This document shows positions 47,002-55,067 of a DNA stretch of 64,000 bases, one piece after another. The position numbers and the translations under genes are program-made. Location of the stretch: the NCBI RefSeq assembly GCF_030019515.1, contig NZ_JASEEQ010000009.1:1-64000 (forward strand), written 5' to 3'. The first letter of the stretch is position 1. Every line of letters starts with the position of its first letter. The notes beneath the pieces were generated by a model, which saw nothing but the letters and a program-made list of their open reading frames with translations, made no database searches and had not been told where the DNA came from. Source of the DNA: Nocardioides sp. (lineage in GTDB: Bacteria > Actinomycetota > Actinomycetes > Propionibacteriales > Nocardioidaceae).

Positions 47002-47391
47002 ATGGGTGAGTCGGACGCACGTCCGTGGGGATCGTGGGAGGTCCTCGACGAAGGTCTCGGCTACAAGGCGAAGCGACTCGTCGTACGGCCGCACCAGCGG
47101 CTCTCGTACCAGACCCATGCCTACCGTGCCGAGCACTGGGTTGTGGTCAGTGGCCGGGCGACCTGCGTGATCAACGGCGTGGTTCGTCAGGCTCGAGCCG
47201 GGGACTACGTCGACGTGCCGGTCGGGGCGGCGCACCGGCTGATGAACGAGCACGACGAGCCGCTCGTCGTCATCGAGGTCCAGCGTGGGCTCTACACCGG
47301 TGAGGACGACATCGTGCGCCTCGAGGACGACTACGGACGCGCAGGCGTCATCATCGAGTCGGTCGGGCGGCTGGTCGACTCGAGGCTCTGA
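47002..47391 (+). CDS. Stand-alone mannose-6-phosphate isomerase type II cupin
   Basis: 129 residues from the ATG at 47002 (GGGGGGAAG ribosome site). It matches only the C-terminal cupin of bifunctional ManC proteins: RPWGSWEVLDEG, PHQRLSYQTHAYRAEHWVVVSG, YVDVPVGAAHRLMNE, VIEVQRGLYTGEDDIVRLEDDYGR. The GDP-mannose pyrophosphorylase half is absent. It could isomerise mannose/fructose phosphates or act as a sugar-phosphate binding cupin. It faces the polyprenyl sugar transferase. Confidence 0.87.
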   Translation: MGESDARPWGSWEVLDEGLGYKAKRLVVRPHQRLSYQTHAYRAEHWVVVSGRATCVINGVVRQARAGDYVDVPVGAAHRLMNEHDEPLVVIEVQRGLYTGEDDIVRLEDDYGRAGVIIESVGRLVDSRL

Positions 47392-47403
47392 GCGGGACGC
47401 GGC

Positions 47404-48858
47404 TCAGTACGCGCCGCGGGCGCGCAGGACGGCGCCGACCGTCTTGACCAGGATGTTGAGGTCCTGGAGCACCGACCAGTTGTCCACGTAGTACAGATCC
47501 AGGCGGACGGCCTCGTCCCAGGTCAGGTCGGAGCGTCCAGAGACCTGCCACAGGCCGGTCATGCCCGGCCGCACGCGCAGACGGCGATACCCGTCGGAGC
47601 CGTAGCCGGCGACCTCGCTCGGTAGCGGCGGACGCGGGCCGACGAGGCTCATCTCGCCACGGAGCACGTTGACCAGCTGGGGCAGCTCGTCGATCGAGAA
47701 GCGGCGCAGCCAGCGGCCGGGCCGGGTGACCCGAGGGTCGTCTTTGATCTTGAAGAGTCCTACGTCGTGGCCGATCGCAGCGTGCAGGTCGGGGAGCCGT
47801 TCTTCGGCGTCCACCCGCATCGTGCGGAGCTTCAAGCACGCGAACTCCTTGCCATCCCGCCCGACGCGGGTCTGCCGGAAGAGCACGGGGCCACCATCGG
47901 CCAGCTTGATCTGCGCCGCTGCGAGCAGCAAGAACGGGGAGAACCCGATGAGGAACGCAATGGAGCCGACCAGGTCGAAGAGCCGTTTGCCGACACGCAG
48001 CGCGTCGGTCGCCCGCGGGGCGTCGATGTGCATGAGCGGCAGCCCACCGACCGGACGCACCCGCACGCGCTCCGCCGAGACGTCGGTGACGCTCGGGGCG
48101 ACCACGACCTGGACGTCAGCCTGCTCCAGATCCCACGCGATCCGCCGGAGCTGGCCGGGGGAGGTGAGTGCGCCTCCGGCGAAGAAGATGATGTCCGCCT
48201 CGGAGTGCTGGACGACCTCCGTCACCCGCTCGCAGGTGCCGACGACCGGGATGCCGGCTCGGGTCTCCGCGTGGTGGTCGACCGACGGCAGCAGTGCACC
48301 CACGACGTGGTAGCCGAGCCAGGACTCGCGACGCAGCACGTCGGCGATCTCGTCGACGTGGGACATCGCGCCGGCGATCAGTACCCGGTTCTGCAGCCTG
48401 CCCTGTCGACGCGCCTTGTAGAGCGCCCGGCGCAGCAGGAAGCGTCCCAGGATCAGCGCGGGGATCCCGATCGCGAACAGCAACAGGAAGAACCCGCGAG
48501 ACAGCTCGAACTTCGCCATGTAGGACCCGACGCCCAGGAGGCCCGCCGCGAGCAGGCCGGCGTTCATGACGCACACGTACTCGTCGGTCCCGGCCCCGAA
48601 CAGATCCTGGCGGTGACCGCCCAGGAGGGTGATCGCCAAGATCCAGCCGACGACGATGAGCGGGCCGGCCACGGAGAGCGAACCGGACACGTCGGCGGGG
48701 TTGTCGAAGACGCCGAGGCGCCGACGGCCCCAGGTGGCGACGACCACGACCCCCGTGATGATCACCAGGTCCAGGATCAGCGCTGAGACGGGGAGGTATC
48801 GCAGGGCCCGACTGGCTGGTCCTCCGACATGGGTGTGCTTCACCGAGAGCAGTGTCAT
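47404..48858 (-). CDS. Polyprenyl-phosphate sugar-1-phosphate transferase, initiating enzyme
   Basis: 484 residues from the ATG at 48858 (the frame continues to a GTG at 48897). Four N-terminal membrane helices (about 20-145), a Rossmann-like central domain (RVLIAGAMSHVDEIADVL), then a re-entrant helix and the catalytic C-terminal domain: KRLFDLVGSIAFLI, FRQTRVGRDGKEF, LKLRTM, FSIDELPQLVNVLRGEMSLVGPRP (shown through its DELPQLVNVL and VGPRPP motifs). It places the first sugar phosphate on undecaprenyl phosphate, starting repeat-unit synthesis. Sugar specificity is not assignable. Confidence 0.92.
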   Translation of the reverse strand: MTLLSVKHTHVGGPASRALRYLPVSALILDLVIITGVVVVATWGRRRLGVFDNPADVSGSLSVAGPLIVVGWILAITLLGGHRQDLFGAGTDEYVCVMNAGLLAAGLLGVGSYMAKFELSRGFFLLLFAIGIPALILGRFLLRRALYKARRQGRLQNRVLIAGAMSHVDEIADVLRRESWLGYHVVGALLPSVDHHAETRAGIPVVGTCERVTEVVQHSEADIIFFAGGALTSPGQLRRIAWDLEQADVQVVVAPSVTDVSAERVRVRPVGGLPLMHIDAPRATDALRVGKRLFDLVGSIAFLIGFSPFLLLAAAQIKLADGGPVLFRQTRVGRDGKEFACLKLRTMRVDAEERLPDLHAAIGHDVGLFKIKDDPRVTRPGRWLRRFSIDELPQLVNVLRGEMSLVGPRPPLPSEVAGYGSDGYRRLRVRPGMTGLWQVSGRSDLTWDEAVRLDLYYVDNWSVLQDLNILVKTVGAVLRARGAY

Positions 48859-49055
48859 CTTGTCAGTCCAATCCCCCGATTGGCCGCTGTAAAACACTGG
48901 CGGCCCACGACACAGTGCCGGTCTTTCGACGGTTTGTCGAGGCTCGCATGCGACGCGCCAACCTTAGGGCACCGACGAGGTCACGCCGGCCACGACCCGG
49001 GGTGACGCCTTTCGCGCCCGCGACCGGCCCCCGTGGCGCCGGCAGGGGAGAAGGT

Positions 49056-49259
49056 TCAGTCCTCGCTGCTCGGGCGGGCATTGACGTAGACCGCGAGCTC
49101 GGGGTCGGTCGAGACGATCCGGTCGACCTCCTCTCCGCCGTCGCAGCGGCACAACGAGACGGTGACGCCGTCGCCGCCGCGGTCCAGGAGCCGCCAGCTG
49201 CCGCCCGCCTGCTCCCAGCGCAGCAGGTCGTCCAGCGGGTCGCTCGGGTGGAGCGTCAT
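49056..49259 (-). CDS. Small protein of 67 residues at the end of the oxidative operon
   Basis: From the ATG at 49259, which overlaps the GH15 stop (ATGA). Reads MTLHPSDPLDDLLRWEQAGG ... LCRCDGGEEVDRIVST. Two nearby cysteines (CRC), acidic, no membrane segment. The overlap and codon use support a real gene; no family recognised. Last gene of the nine-gene minus-strand unit. Confidence 0.7.
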   Translation of the reverse strand: MTLHPSDPLDDLLRWEQAGGSWRLLDRGGDGVTVSLCRCDGGEEVDRIVSTDPELAVYVNARPSSED

Positions 49260-51064
49260 GCGCGGTCTCCTCTCGTCGGGGTCTCGGTGGTGGCGTGCGT
49301 CGTGCCGCCGAGGTGGCGGGCGGTGTTGACCAGCCCGACCAGGCTGAACGCCTGAGGAGTGTTGCCGAGGTGCTCGCCGCTCCGGGGGTCGCACTCCTCA
49401 CTCAGCATGCCCACATCGTTGCGCAGTGCCAACAGCCGGGTGAACAGTTCCTCGGCCTCGTCGGTGCGGCCGATGCCGTGCAGGGCGTCGGCGAGCCAGA
49501 AGCTGCACGCCAGGAACGCGCCCTCGGTGCCGGGCAGCCCGTCGGAGCCGCCGTCGGCTTGCGTGTCGTAGCGCAGCAGGAAGCCCTCGCGGCACAGGTC
49601 GCGCTGCACGGCCTCGACGGTGCCGATGACGCGCTCGTCGTCCCAGGGCAGGAAGCCGACCCGGGGCAGCAGGAGCAGCGCGGCGTCCAGGCCCTCGGAG
49701 CCGTAGAACTGGGTGAAGGTGCGGCGGTCCGCGTCGTACCCGTGCTCGCAGACGTCCGCGTGGATCCGTGCGGCGAGCTTGCGCCAGTCGTCGACCGGGC
49801 CGTCCAGGTCGAGCCGCTCGACGGTGCGGACCGCGCGGTCCGCACCCACCCAGGCCATCACCTTGGAGTGCACGAACTGCCGCTGCGGGCCGCGCACCTC
49901 CCACAGCCCGTTGTCGGGGTGCTGCCAGTTGCCCTCCAGCCAGTCCAGCAGCGCGCGCTGCACGTCCCAGGCCGGGTCGGTCAGCTCCAGGCCGGCGTTG
50001 CGGGCCAGGTGCAGGCCGTCGAGCAGCTCGCCCCACACGTCGAGCTGGAACTGCCCGGCCGCCGCGTTGCCGACCCGCACCGGCGCGGACCCGTCGAAGC
50101 CGGCCAGCCAGTCGAGCGTGGTCTCCGGGAGCCGCTGGGTGCCGTCCAGGGCGTACATGATCTGCAGCTTGTCGGGGTCGCCGGCGACCGCGCGGACCAG
50201 CCACTCGCGCCAGGCGCGGGCCTCCTCGGTGTAGCCGGTGCCAAGCAGCGCCTGGAGGGTGAACGTCGCGTCGCGCAGCCAGCAGTAGCGGTAGTCCCAG
50301 TTGCGCACCCCGCCGAGGTCCTCGGGCAGCGAGGTGGTCGCGGCCGCCACGATGCCGCCGGTCGGCGCGTAGGTGAGCGCCTTGAGCAGCACCAACGAGC
50401 GCTCCACCTCCTCGGCCCACCTGCCCTCGTAACAGCCGCGGTCGACCCAGTCGGTCCAGTACGACGTCGTGTCGGCCAGCGCCCGCTCGGCGTCGACCGG
50501 GTCGGGGCGGGGCAGGTGCGCGGCCTGGTAGGTGAGCACGAACCAGGCCCGGTCGCCGGCGGCGAGGGTGAACTCGGCCCGCAGCACGTCTCCGTCGTGG
50601 GTCAGCGGCACCGAGGCGCTCAGCCACACCGCGTCCGGGCCGGCGATCGCCGACGCCTCCGAGCGCTGCACCCGCACCCATGGCCGGACCCGCCCGTAGT
50701 CGAAGCGCAGCCGCAGCGCCATCTCCACCGGGACGCTGCCGGAGACGCCCTCGACGATCCGGACCACGTCCGGGGCCTCGCCGCGCGGCGGCATCAGGTC
50801 GACCACTCGCACGGTGCCGTCCTCGGTCTCCCAGGTGGTCTCGAGGACCAGCGTGTGCTCGCGGTAGCACCGCGACGTCGCCGCGGCCGCGCCGGCGGGC
50901 GCGATCCGCCAGTGCCCCGCGTCCTCGTCGTGCAGCAGCGCCGCGAAGCACGCGGCGGAGTCGAAGCGCGGCAGGCACAGCCAGTCGATCGAGCCGTCGC
51001 GGCCGACCAGCGCCGCGGTCTGCAGGTCCCCGATCAGGGCGTAGTCGTCGATCCGGTTGCTCAC
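49256..51064 (-). CDS. GH15-family glycoside hydrolase (glucoamylase / trehalase-like)
   Basis: 602 residues from the GTG at 51064, overlapping the dehydrogenase stop (GTGA). A beta-rich N-terminal domain (DYALIGDLQTAALVG, DWLCLPRFDS) and an (alpha/alpha)6 barrel with RNWDYRYCWLRDATFTL, DVWGELLDG and LSEECDPRSGEHLGN, where the acidic catalytic residues lie. No signal peptide, so it acts on intracellular maltodextrin or trehalose. Mycobacterial relatives (Rv2402 type) are trehalases. Glucose released would be the substrate of the adjacent glucose-dehydrogenase-like enzyme. Confidence 0.9.
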   Translation of the reverse strand: MSNRIDDYALIGDLQTAALVGRDGSIDWLCLPRFDSAACFAALLHDEDAGHWRIAPAGAAAATSRCYREHTLVLETTWETEDGTVRVVDLMPPRGEAPDVVRIVEGVSGSVPVEMALRLRFDYGRVRPWVRVQRSEASAIAGPDAVWLSASVPLTHDGDVLRAEFTLAAGDRAWFVLTYQAAHLPRPDPVDAERALADTTSYWTDWVDRGCYEGRWAEEVERSLVLLKALTYAPTGGIVAAATTSLPEDLGGVRNWDYRYCWLRDATFTLQALLGTGYTEEARAWREWLVRAVAGDPDKLQIMYALDGTQRLPETTLDWLAGFDGSAPVRVGNAAAGQFQLDVWGELLDGLHLARNAGLELTDPAWDVQRALLDWLEGNWQHPDNGLWEVRGPQRQFVHSKVMAWVGADRAVRTVERLDLDGPVDDWRKLAARIHADVCEHGYDADRRTFTQFYGSEGLDAALLLLPRVGFLPWDDERVIGTVEAVQRDLCREGFLLRYDTQADGGSDGLPGTEGAFLACSFWLADALHGIGRTDEAEELFTRLLALRNDVGMLSEECDPRSGEHLGNTPQAFSLVGLVNTARHLGGTTHATTETPTRGDRA

Positions 51065-52146
51065 GTTGCACCCGCCTCGGACCCGGGGTCGGCGAGCTCG
51101 ATCACGACCTTGACGTCCGTGGGACCGGCCTCGAACGCGCTCGCGGCCTGCTGCAGCGGCACCCGCCGGGTGATCAGCCGCTCCAGCCACGCCAGGTCGG
51201 CGGCGGCCAGTGCGTCCGCGGCCGCGCGGTAGTGCCGCAGGTTCGCGTTCACCGAGCCGACCACCGCGTCGTTCTCGAGCACCAGCTCGCGGTTCAGCGC
51301 GCCGGCGTCGATCGGGAGCTGCCGGCCGCCCGAGGACACGCCGGTCAGGCAGACCACGCCGTACGCCGAGGTCGCGGCCATCGCCTCGAAGACCAGCTTG
51401 CCGACGCCGGTCGCCTCCAGCACCACGTCCGGCCGGGCGGTGCGCGCGATCTCCTCGACGCTGGTGTGGTGGTACGTCGCCCCCAGGTCGCGGACCAGGT
51501 CCGGCTTCGGCCCGTCGGCGACCAGGTCCAGCACGTGCACGTCCAGCCCGCGCTGGACGCCGATCATCGCGGCCAGCAGCCCGATCGGCCCGGCGCCGGT
51601 CACCAGGGCGGTCCGCGGCTCGAACCAGGCCCGCTCGCCGACCCGGTCCACCTGCTCCCAGGCCTTGGCGACCACGCTGGTCGGCTCCATCAGCACCCCG
51701 GCCAGTCCCAGGTGGTCGGCGACCCGCACGGCGTACTTCGCCGGCACCGTCCACCGCTCGCTGCCGTAGCCGTCGAGCTCCTTGATCCCGCGCTCGGTGT
51801 AGCGGCCGTTGCGGCACATGTCCCACTCGTCGTGCGCGCACGCCCCGCACGGCTCGGGGTCCGGCCGCCGGACCACGCCCGCGACCAGGTCGCCGGCGCC
51901 GAAGCCGCTGCCGTCGGGCGCCCGGAGCACCCGGCCGAGCGACTCGTGGCCGAGCACCAGCCGACCCTCGGCGTCCGGCGCCTCGGGGGCCCAGCCGTAC
52001 TCACCGCGGACGATCTCCTTGTCGGTCCCGCACACCCCGATCGCCAGGCCCTCGACGAGCAGCTCGGCGGGGCCCGGCTCGGGGTCGGGGATCGTCTCGA
52101 CGGCCAGCGTCCCGGCGGTCCCGGGTCGCACGGTGAGTGCGCGCAT
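51061..52146 (-). CDS. Zinc-dependent glucose 1-dehydrogenase-like enzyme
   Basis: 361 residues of the medium-chain dehydrogenase family, closest in pattern to archaeal-type glucose dehydrogenases. Catalytic zinc: Cys39 (GVCGTD) and His67-Glu68 (LGHES). Structural zinc cysteines CGACAHDEWDMC. Nucleotide site TGAGPIGLLAAM. C-terminal half with GVSSGGRQLPID and ENDAVVGSVNANLRHY. It would oxidise glucose or a similar aldose to the lactone. It has its own GGAAGGAG ribosome site, 21 bases after the enolase-superfamily gene. Confidence 0.87.
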   Translation of the reverse strand: MRALTVRPGTAGTLAVETIPDPEPGPAELLVEGLAIGVCGTDKEIVRGEYGWAPEAPDAEGRLVLGHESLGRVLRAPDGSGFGAGDLVAGVVRRPDPEPCGACAHDEWDMCRNGRYTERGIKELDGYGSERWTVPAKYAVRVADHLGLAGVLMEPTSVVAKAWEQVDRVGERAWFEPRTALVTGAGPIGLLAAMIGVQRGLDVHVLDLVADGPKPDLVRDLGATYHHTSVEEIARTARPDVVLEATGVGKLVFEAMAATSAYGVVCLTGVSSGGRQLPIDAGALNRELVLENDAVVGSVNANLRHYRAAADALAAADLAWLERLITRRVPLQQAASAFEAGPTDVKVVIELADPGSEAGAT

Positions 52147-52167
52147 CGGTGCTGCTCCTTCCGCGGG

Positions 52168-53289
52168 TCAGGCGACCCGGTAGCGCTCGGCGGGCGCGGT
52201 GCGCAGCCGCAGGCCGTGGCCCGGCCCGTCGGGGGCGGTGAGCGTGCCGCCGACCGGCTCGGCGTACCCCTCGACCAGCTCGCGCACGATCCGGACGTGG
52301 TCGTGGAACCACTCCAGGTGCCGCAGCCGCGGGGTCACGGCGGCGACCGGGAGGCTGAGGTACGGCGCGCAGTGGCCCGAGACGTCCACGCCGTGCGCGG
52401 CGGCCAGCGCCGTCGCCTGCCGCCACCCCGTGTAGCCGCCGCAGCGGGTCACGTCGACCTGGAGGCAGTCCACGACCGGGAGCAGCCGGGCGAACGCGGC
52501 CGGGTCGTCGCCGTACTCACCGGCGGCGACGTCCGCGTCGACCGCGGCTCGCACCGAGCCGAGCCCGGGGAGGTCCTCGGAGCTGACCGGCTCCTCGAAC
52601 CAGGTGACCCCGAGGGCGTCCAGGTCGCGGCCCACGCGGCGCGCCTGGCCGGGGGAGTAGGCGCCGTTGGCGTCGACGAACACCTCGGTGCTCTCCGCGG
52701 CGAGGTCGCGGACCAGGGCGGTGCGCTCCAGGTCGCGGCGCTCGCAGCGCCCCCAGGACTCGCCCACCTTGATCTTCACCGCGCCCAGCCCGAGCGCCAG
52801 CCAGCCGCGCAGCTGGCTGCGCAGGTGGTCGTCGTCGTACGTCGTGAAGCCGCCGCTGCCGTACACCGGCACCGGCCGGGCCGCGTCACCCCACCAGCGG
52901 GGCAGCGGCAGGTCGAGCAGCCGGGCGCCCAGGTCCCACAGCGCGATGTCGACCGCGGAGACCGCCATCGCGACCAGGCCGCCGCGGCCCGCGTTGCGGA
53001 CCGCGCGCAGCATCGCCTCCTGCGCGGCGGCCGGCGCGAGCGCGTCGCGGCCGAGCACCACCGGGGAGAGCAGCTCGTCGACGACCGCCGCCGCGGCAGC
53101 GGGGGCCCAGGTCCAGCCGGTGCCGACCCGGCCGCCGGCCCGGGCGTGCACGACCACCATCGTGGTGCGGTCCCAGGCCAGGGTGCCGTCGCCCTCCGGG
53201 GCGTCGGTCGGGACCGTGTACGCCGCGGCCTCGAGGGCCGTGACGCACAGCGCGTCCCGGGCGCGGCCGTCCTCCTGCGGGTCGATCAA
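52168..53289 (-). CDS. Enolase-superfamily sugar-acid dehydratase (mandelate racemase group)
   Basis: 373 residues from a TTG at 53289 that overlaps the preceding stop (TTGA); no ATG or GTG lies near the expected start. Catalytic elements in order: GAVKIKVG (Lys-x-Lys), FVDANGAY (metal Asp), WFEEPVS (Glu), AAGEYGD (Glu) and SGHCAPYLS (His). This fits acid-sugar dehydratases acting on gluconate- or galactonate-type substrates, which would follow a glucose dehydrogenase. The exact substrate is not readable. Confidence 0.85.
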   Translation of the reverse strand: MIDPQEDGRARDALCVTALEAAAYTVPTDAPEGDGTLAWDRTTMVVVHARAGGRVGTGWTWAPAAAAAVVDELLSPVVLGRDALAPAAAQEAMLRAVRNAGRGGLVAMAVSAVDIALWDLGARLLDLPLPRWWGDAARPVPVYGSGGFTTYDDDHLRSQLRGWLALGLGAVKIKVGESWGRCERRDLERTALVRDLAAESTEVFVDANGAYSPGQARRVGRDLDALGVTWFEEPVSSEDLPGLGSVRAAVDADVAAGEYGDDPAAFARLLPVVDCLQVDVTRCGGYTGWRQATALAAAHGVDVSGHCAPYLSLPVAAVTPRLRHLEWFHDHVRIVRELVEGYAEPVGGTLTAPDGPGHGLRLRTAPAERYRVA

Positions 53290-55067
53290 TGGAGCAGCTC
53301 CTGGGCCTTGGTCTTGATGCCCTCCTTCATCACGCCCCAGCGGCTGGTGTCGCCCTTGATCAGCGCCTTGGCCATCGAGGTCATCTGCTCGAGCGTCGCG
53401 TGCGGCGGGATCGGCGGCACGTCCGGGTCGCAGTGCACGTCGAGCAGGTGCGGCCGGTCCGCGGACAGCGCGACCTGCCAGGCGTCGGCGAGCTGGTCGG
53501 GGTCGGTGACCGTGGTCGCCCCGAGGCCGCAGGAGCGCGCGAAGTCGGCGTACGAGACGTCCGGCAGGGCCTGCGACTCCACGAACGTCGGGGTGCCGCC
53601 CATCGCGCGCAGCTCCCAGGTGACCTGGTTCAGGTCGTTGTTGTGCAGCACGGCGACCACCAGCCGCGGGTCGGACCAGTCCTGCCAGTAGCGGGCGATC
53701 GTGAGCAGCTCGGCCAGCCCGTTCATCTGCATCGCGCCGTCGCCCTCGAACGCGATCGCCGGCCGGTCGGGGTGGGCGAACTTCGCGCCGATCGCGTACG
53801 GCACCGCCGGGCCCATCGTCGCGAGCGTGCCGGACAGCGAGCCGCGCATCCGGCCGCGCATCTTGACGTGTCGGGCGTACCAGTTCGCGGCCGAGCCGCT
53901 GTCGGAGGCGATGATCGCGTCGGTCGGTGCGACCTTGGAGAACTCGTGGAAGATCCGCATCGGGTTGACCGGGTTCGCCGAGACGTGCGCCTCGGCGTCC
54001 ATCACCTCCCACCAGTCGGCGACCTTCGCGCACAGGTCGTCGTGCCAGGAGCGGTCCTGCTGCTTCTCCAGCAGCGGGATCAGCGCGCGCAGCGTCGCCT
54101 GCGCGTCGCCCACGAGGTTGACCTCGTAGGGGTAGCGCATCCCGATCATGGTGCCGTCCAGGTCGATCTGGACGGCGCGCGCCTGGTCCAGCTCCGGCAG
54201 GAACTGCGTGTACGGGAAGCTCGAGCCGACGGTGAGCAGCGTGTCGCAGCCCATCATCATCTCGTAGCTGGGGCGGGTGCCGAGCAGGCCGATCGAGCCG
54301 GTCACCCAGGGCAGCTCGTCGCTGAGCACGTCCTTGCCGAGCAGCGCCTTCGCGACCCCGGCGCCGAGCAGGTCGACCACCTCGGCGATCTCGGCGTCCG
54401 CGCCCCGGGCGCCCTGGCCGACCAGCAGCGCGACCTTGCGGCCGGCGTTCAGCACGTCCGCGGCCTGGCGCAGCGCGGCGGGGTCCGGGGTGACCGTGGG
54501 CCGCTGGGTCGGGGTGAGGCTGGAGGGCACCATCTTGAACGCGTGCCCCGGAGCGGCGTACTCCAGCTCCTGGACGTCGTTGGGCACGATGATCGCGGTC
54601 GGCGCCCGGCGGGCGGTCGCGACCCGGATCGCCCGGTCCAGCACGTTCGGCAGCTGCTCGGGGACGGTCACCATCTGCACGTAGTCGCTGGCCACGTCCT
54701 TGAACAGGCTGAGCAGGTCGACCTCCTGCTGGTAGCTGCCGCCCATCGCGGTGCGGTTGGTCTGCCCGACGATCGCGACCACCGGGACGTGGTCGAGCTT
54801 CGCGTCGTACAGCCCGTTGAGCAGGTGGATCGCGCCGGGCCCCGAGGTCGCCAGGCAGATGCCGGGGCGCCCGGAGAACTTCGCGTAGCCCACGGCCTGG
54901 AACGCGCTCATCTCCTCGTGGCGGGACTGGATGAAGCGCGGCTGGTCGTCGGCGCGGGAGAACGCGCCGAGGATCCCGTTGATCCCGTCGCCGGGATAGC
55001 CGAAGACCTGCTCCACCCCCCACTCGCGCAGGCGGGCGAGCAGCTGGTCGGCCACGGTCGTCGTCAT
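53286..55067 (-). CDS. Thiamine-diphosphate enzyme, pyruvate oxidase/dehydrogenase (PoxB) type
   Basis: 593 residues from the ATG at 55067, overlapping the previous stop. Three ThDP-enzyme domains: N-terminal with FGYPGDGINGI and the activating Glu in SRHEEMSAFQAVGYAK, a central domain (NAGRKVALLVGQGA), and C-terminal FEGDGAMQMNG with NNDLNQVTWE (Mg/ThDP site). Closest to quinone-linked pyruvate dehydrogenases that give acetate and CO2; acetolactate synthases are ruled less likely by the C-terminus and context. It couples to a lactate-type oxidoreductase upstream. Confidence 0.88.
   Translation of the reverse strand: MTTTVADQLLARLREWGVEQVFGYPGDGINGILGAFSRADDQPRFIQSRHEEMSAFQAVGYAKFSGRPGICLATSGPGAIHLLNGLYDAKLDHVPVVAIVGQTNRTAMGGSYQQEVDLLSLFKDVASDYVQMVTVPEQLPNVLDRAIRVATARRAPTAIIVPNDVQELEYAAPGHAFKMVPSSLTPTQRPTVTPDPAALRQAADVLNAGRKVALLVGQGARGADAEIAEVVDLLGAGVAKALLGKDVLSDELPWVTGSIGLLGTRPSYEMMMGCDTLLTVGSSFPYTQFLPELDQARAVQIDLDGTMIGMRYPYEVNLVGDAQATLRALIPLLEKQQDRSWHDDLCAKVADWWEVMDAEAHVSANPVNPMRIFHEFSKVAPTDAIIASDSGSAANWYARHVKMRGRMRGSLSGTLATMGPAVPYAIGAKFAHPDRPAIAFEGDGAMQMNGLAELLTIARYWQDWSDPRLVVAVLHNNDLNQVTWELRAMGGTPTFVESQALPDVSYADFARSCGLGATTVTDPDQLADAWQVALSADRPHLLDVHCDPDVPPIPPHATLEQMTSMAKALIKGDTSRWGVMKEGIKTKAQELLH

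Noticed and set aside
50680..53691. A 1003-codon open frame on the plus strand opposite GH15, the dehydrogenase and the enolase-superfamily gene
   Set aside because: It is the antisense shadow of well-supported minus-strand genes; the translation is Arg/Pro/Gly-rich with no family motifs.
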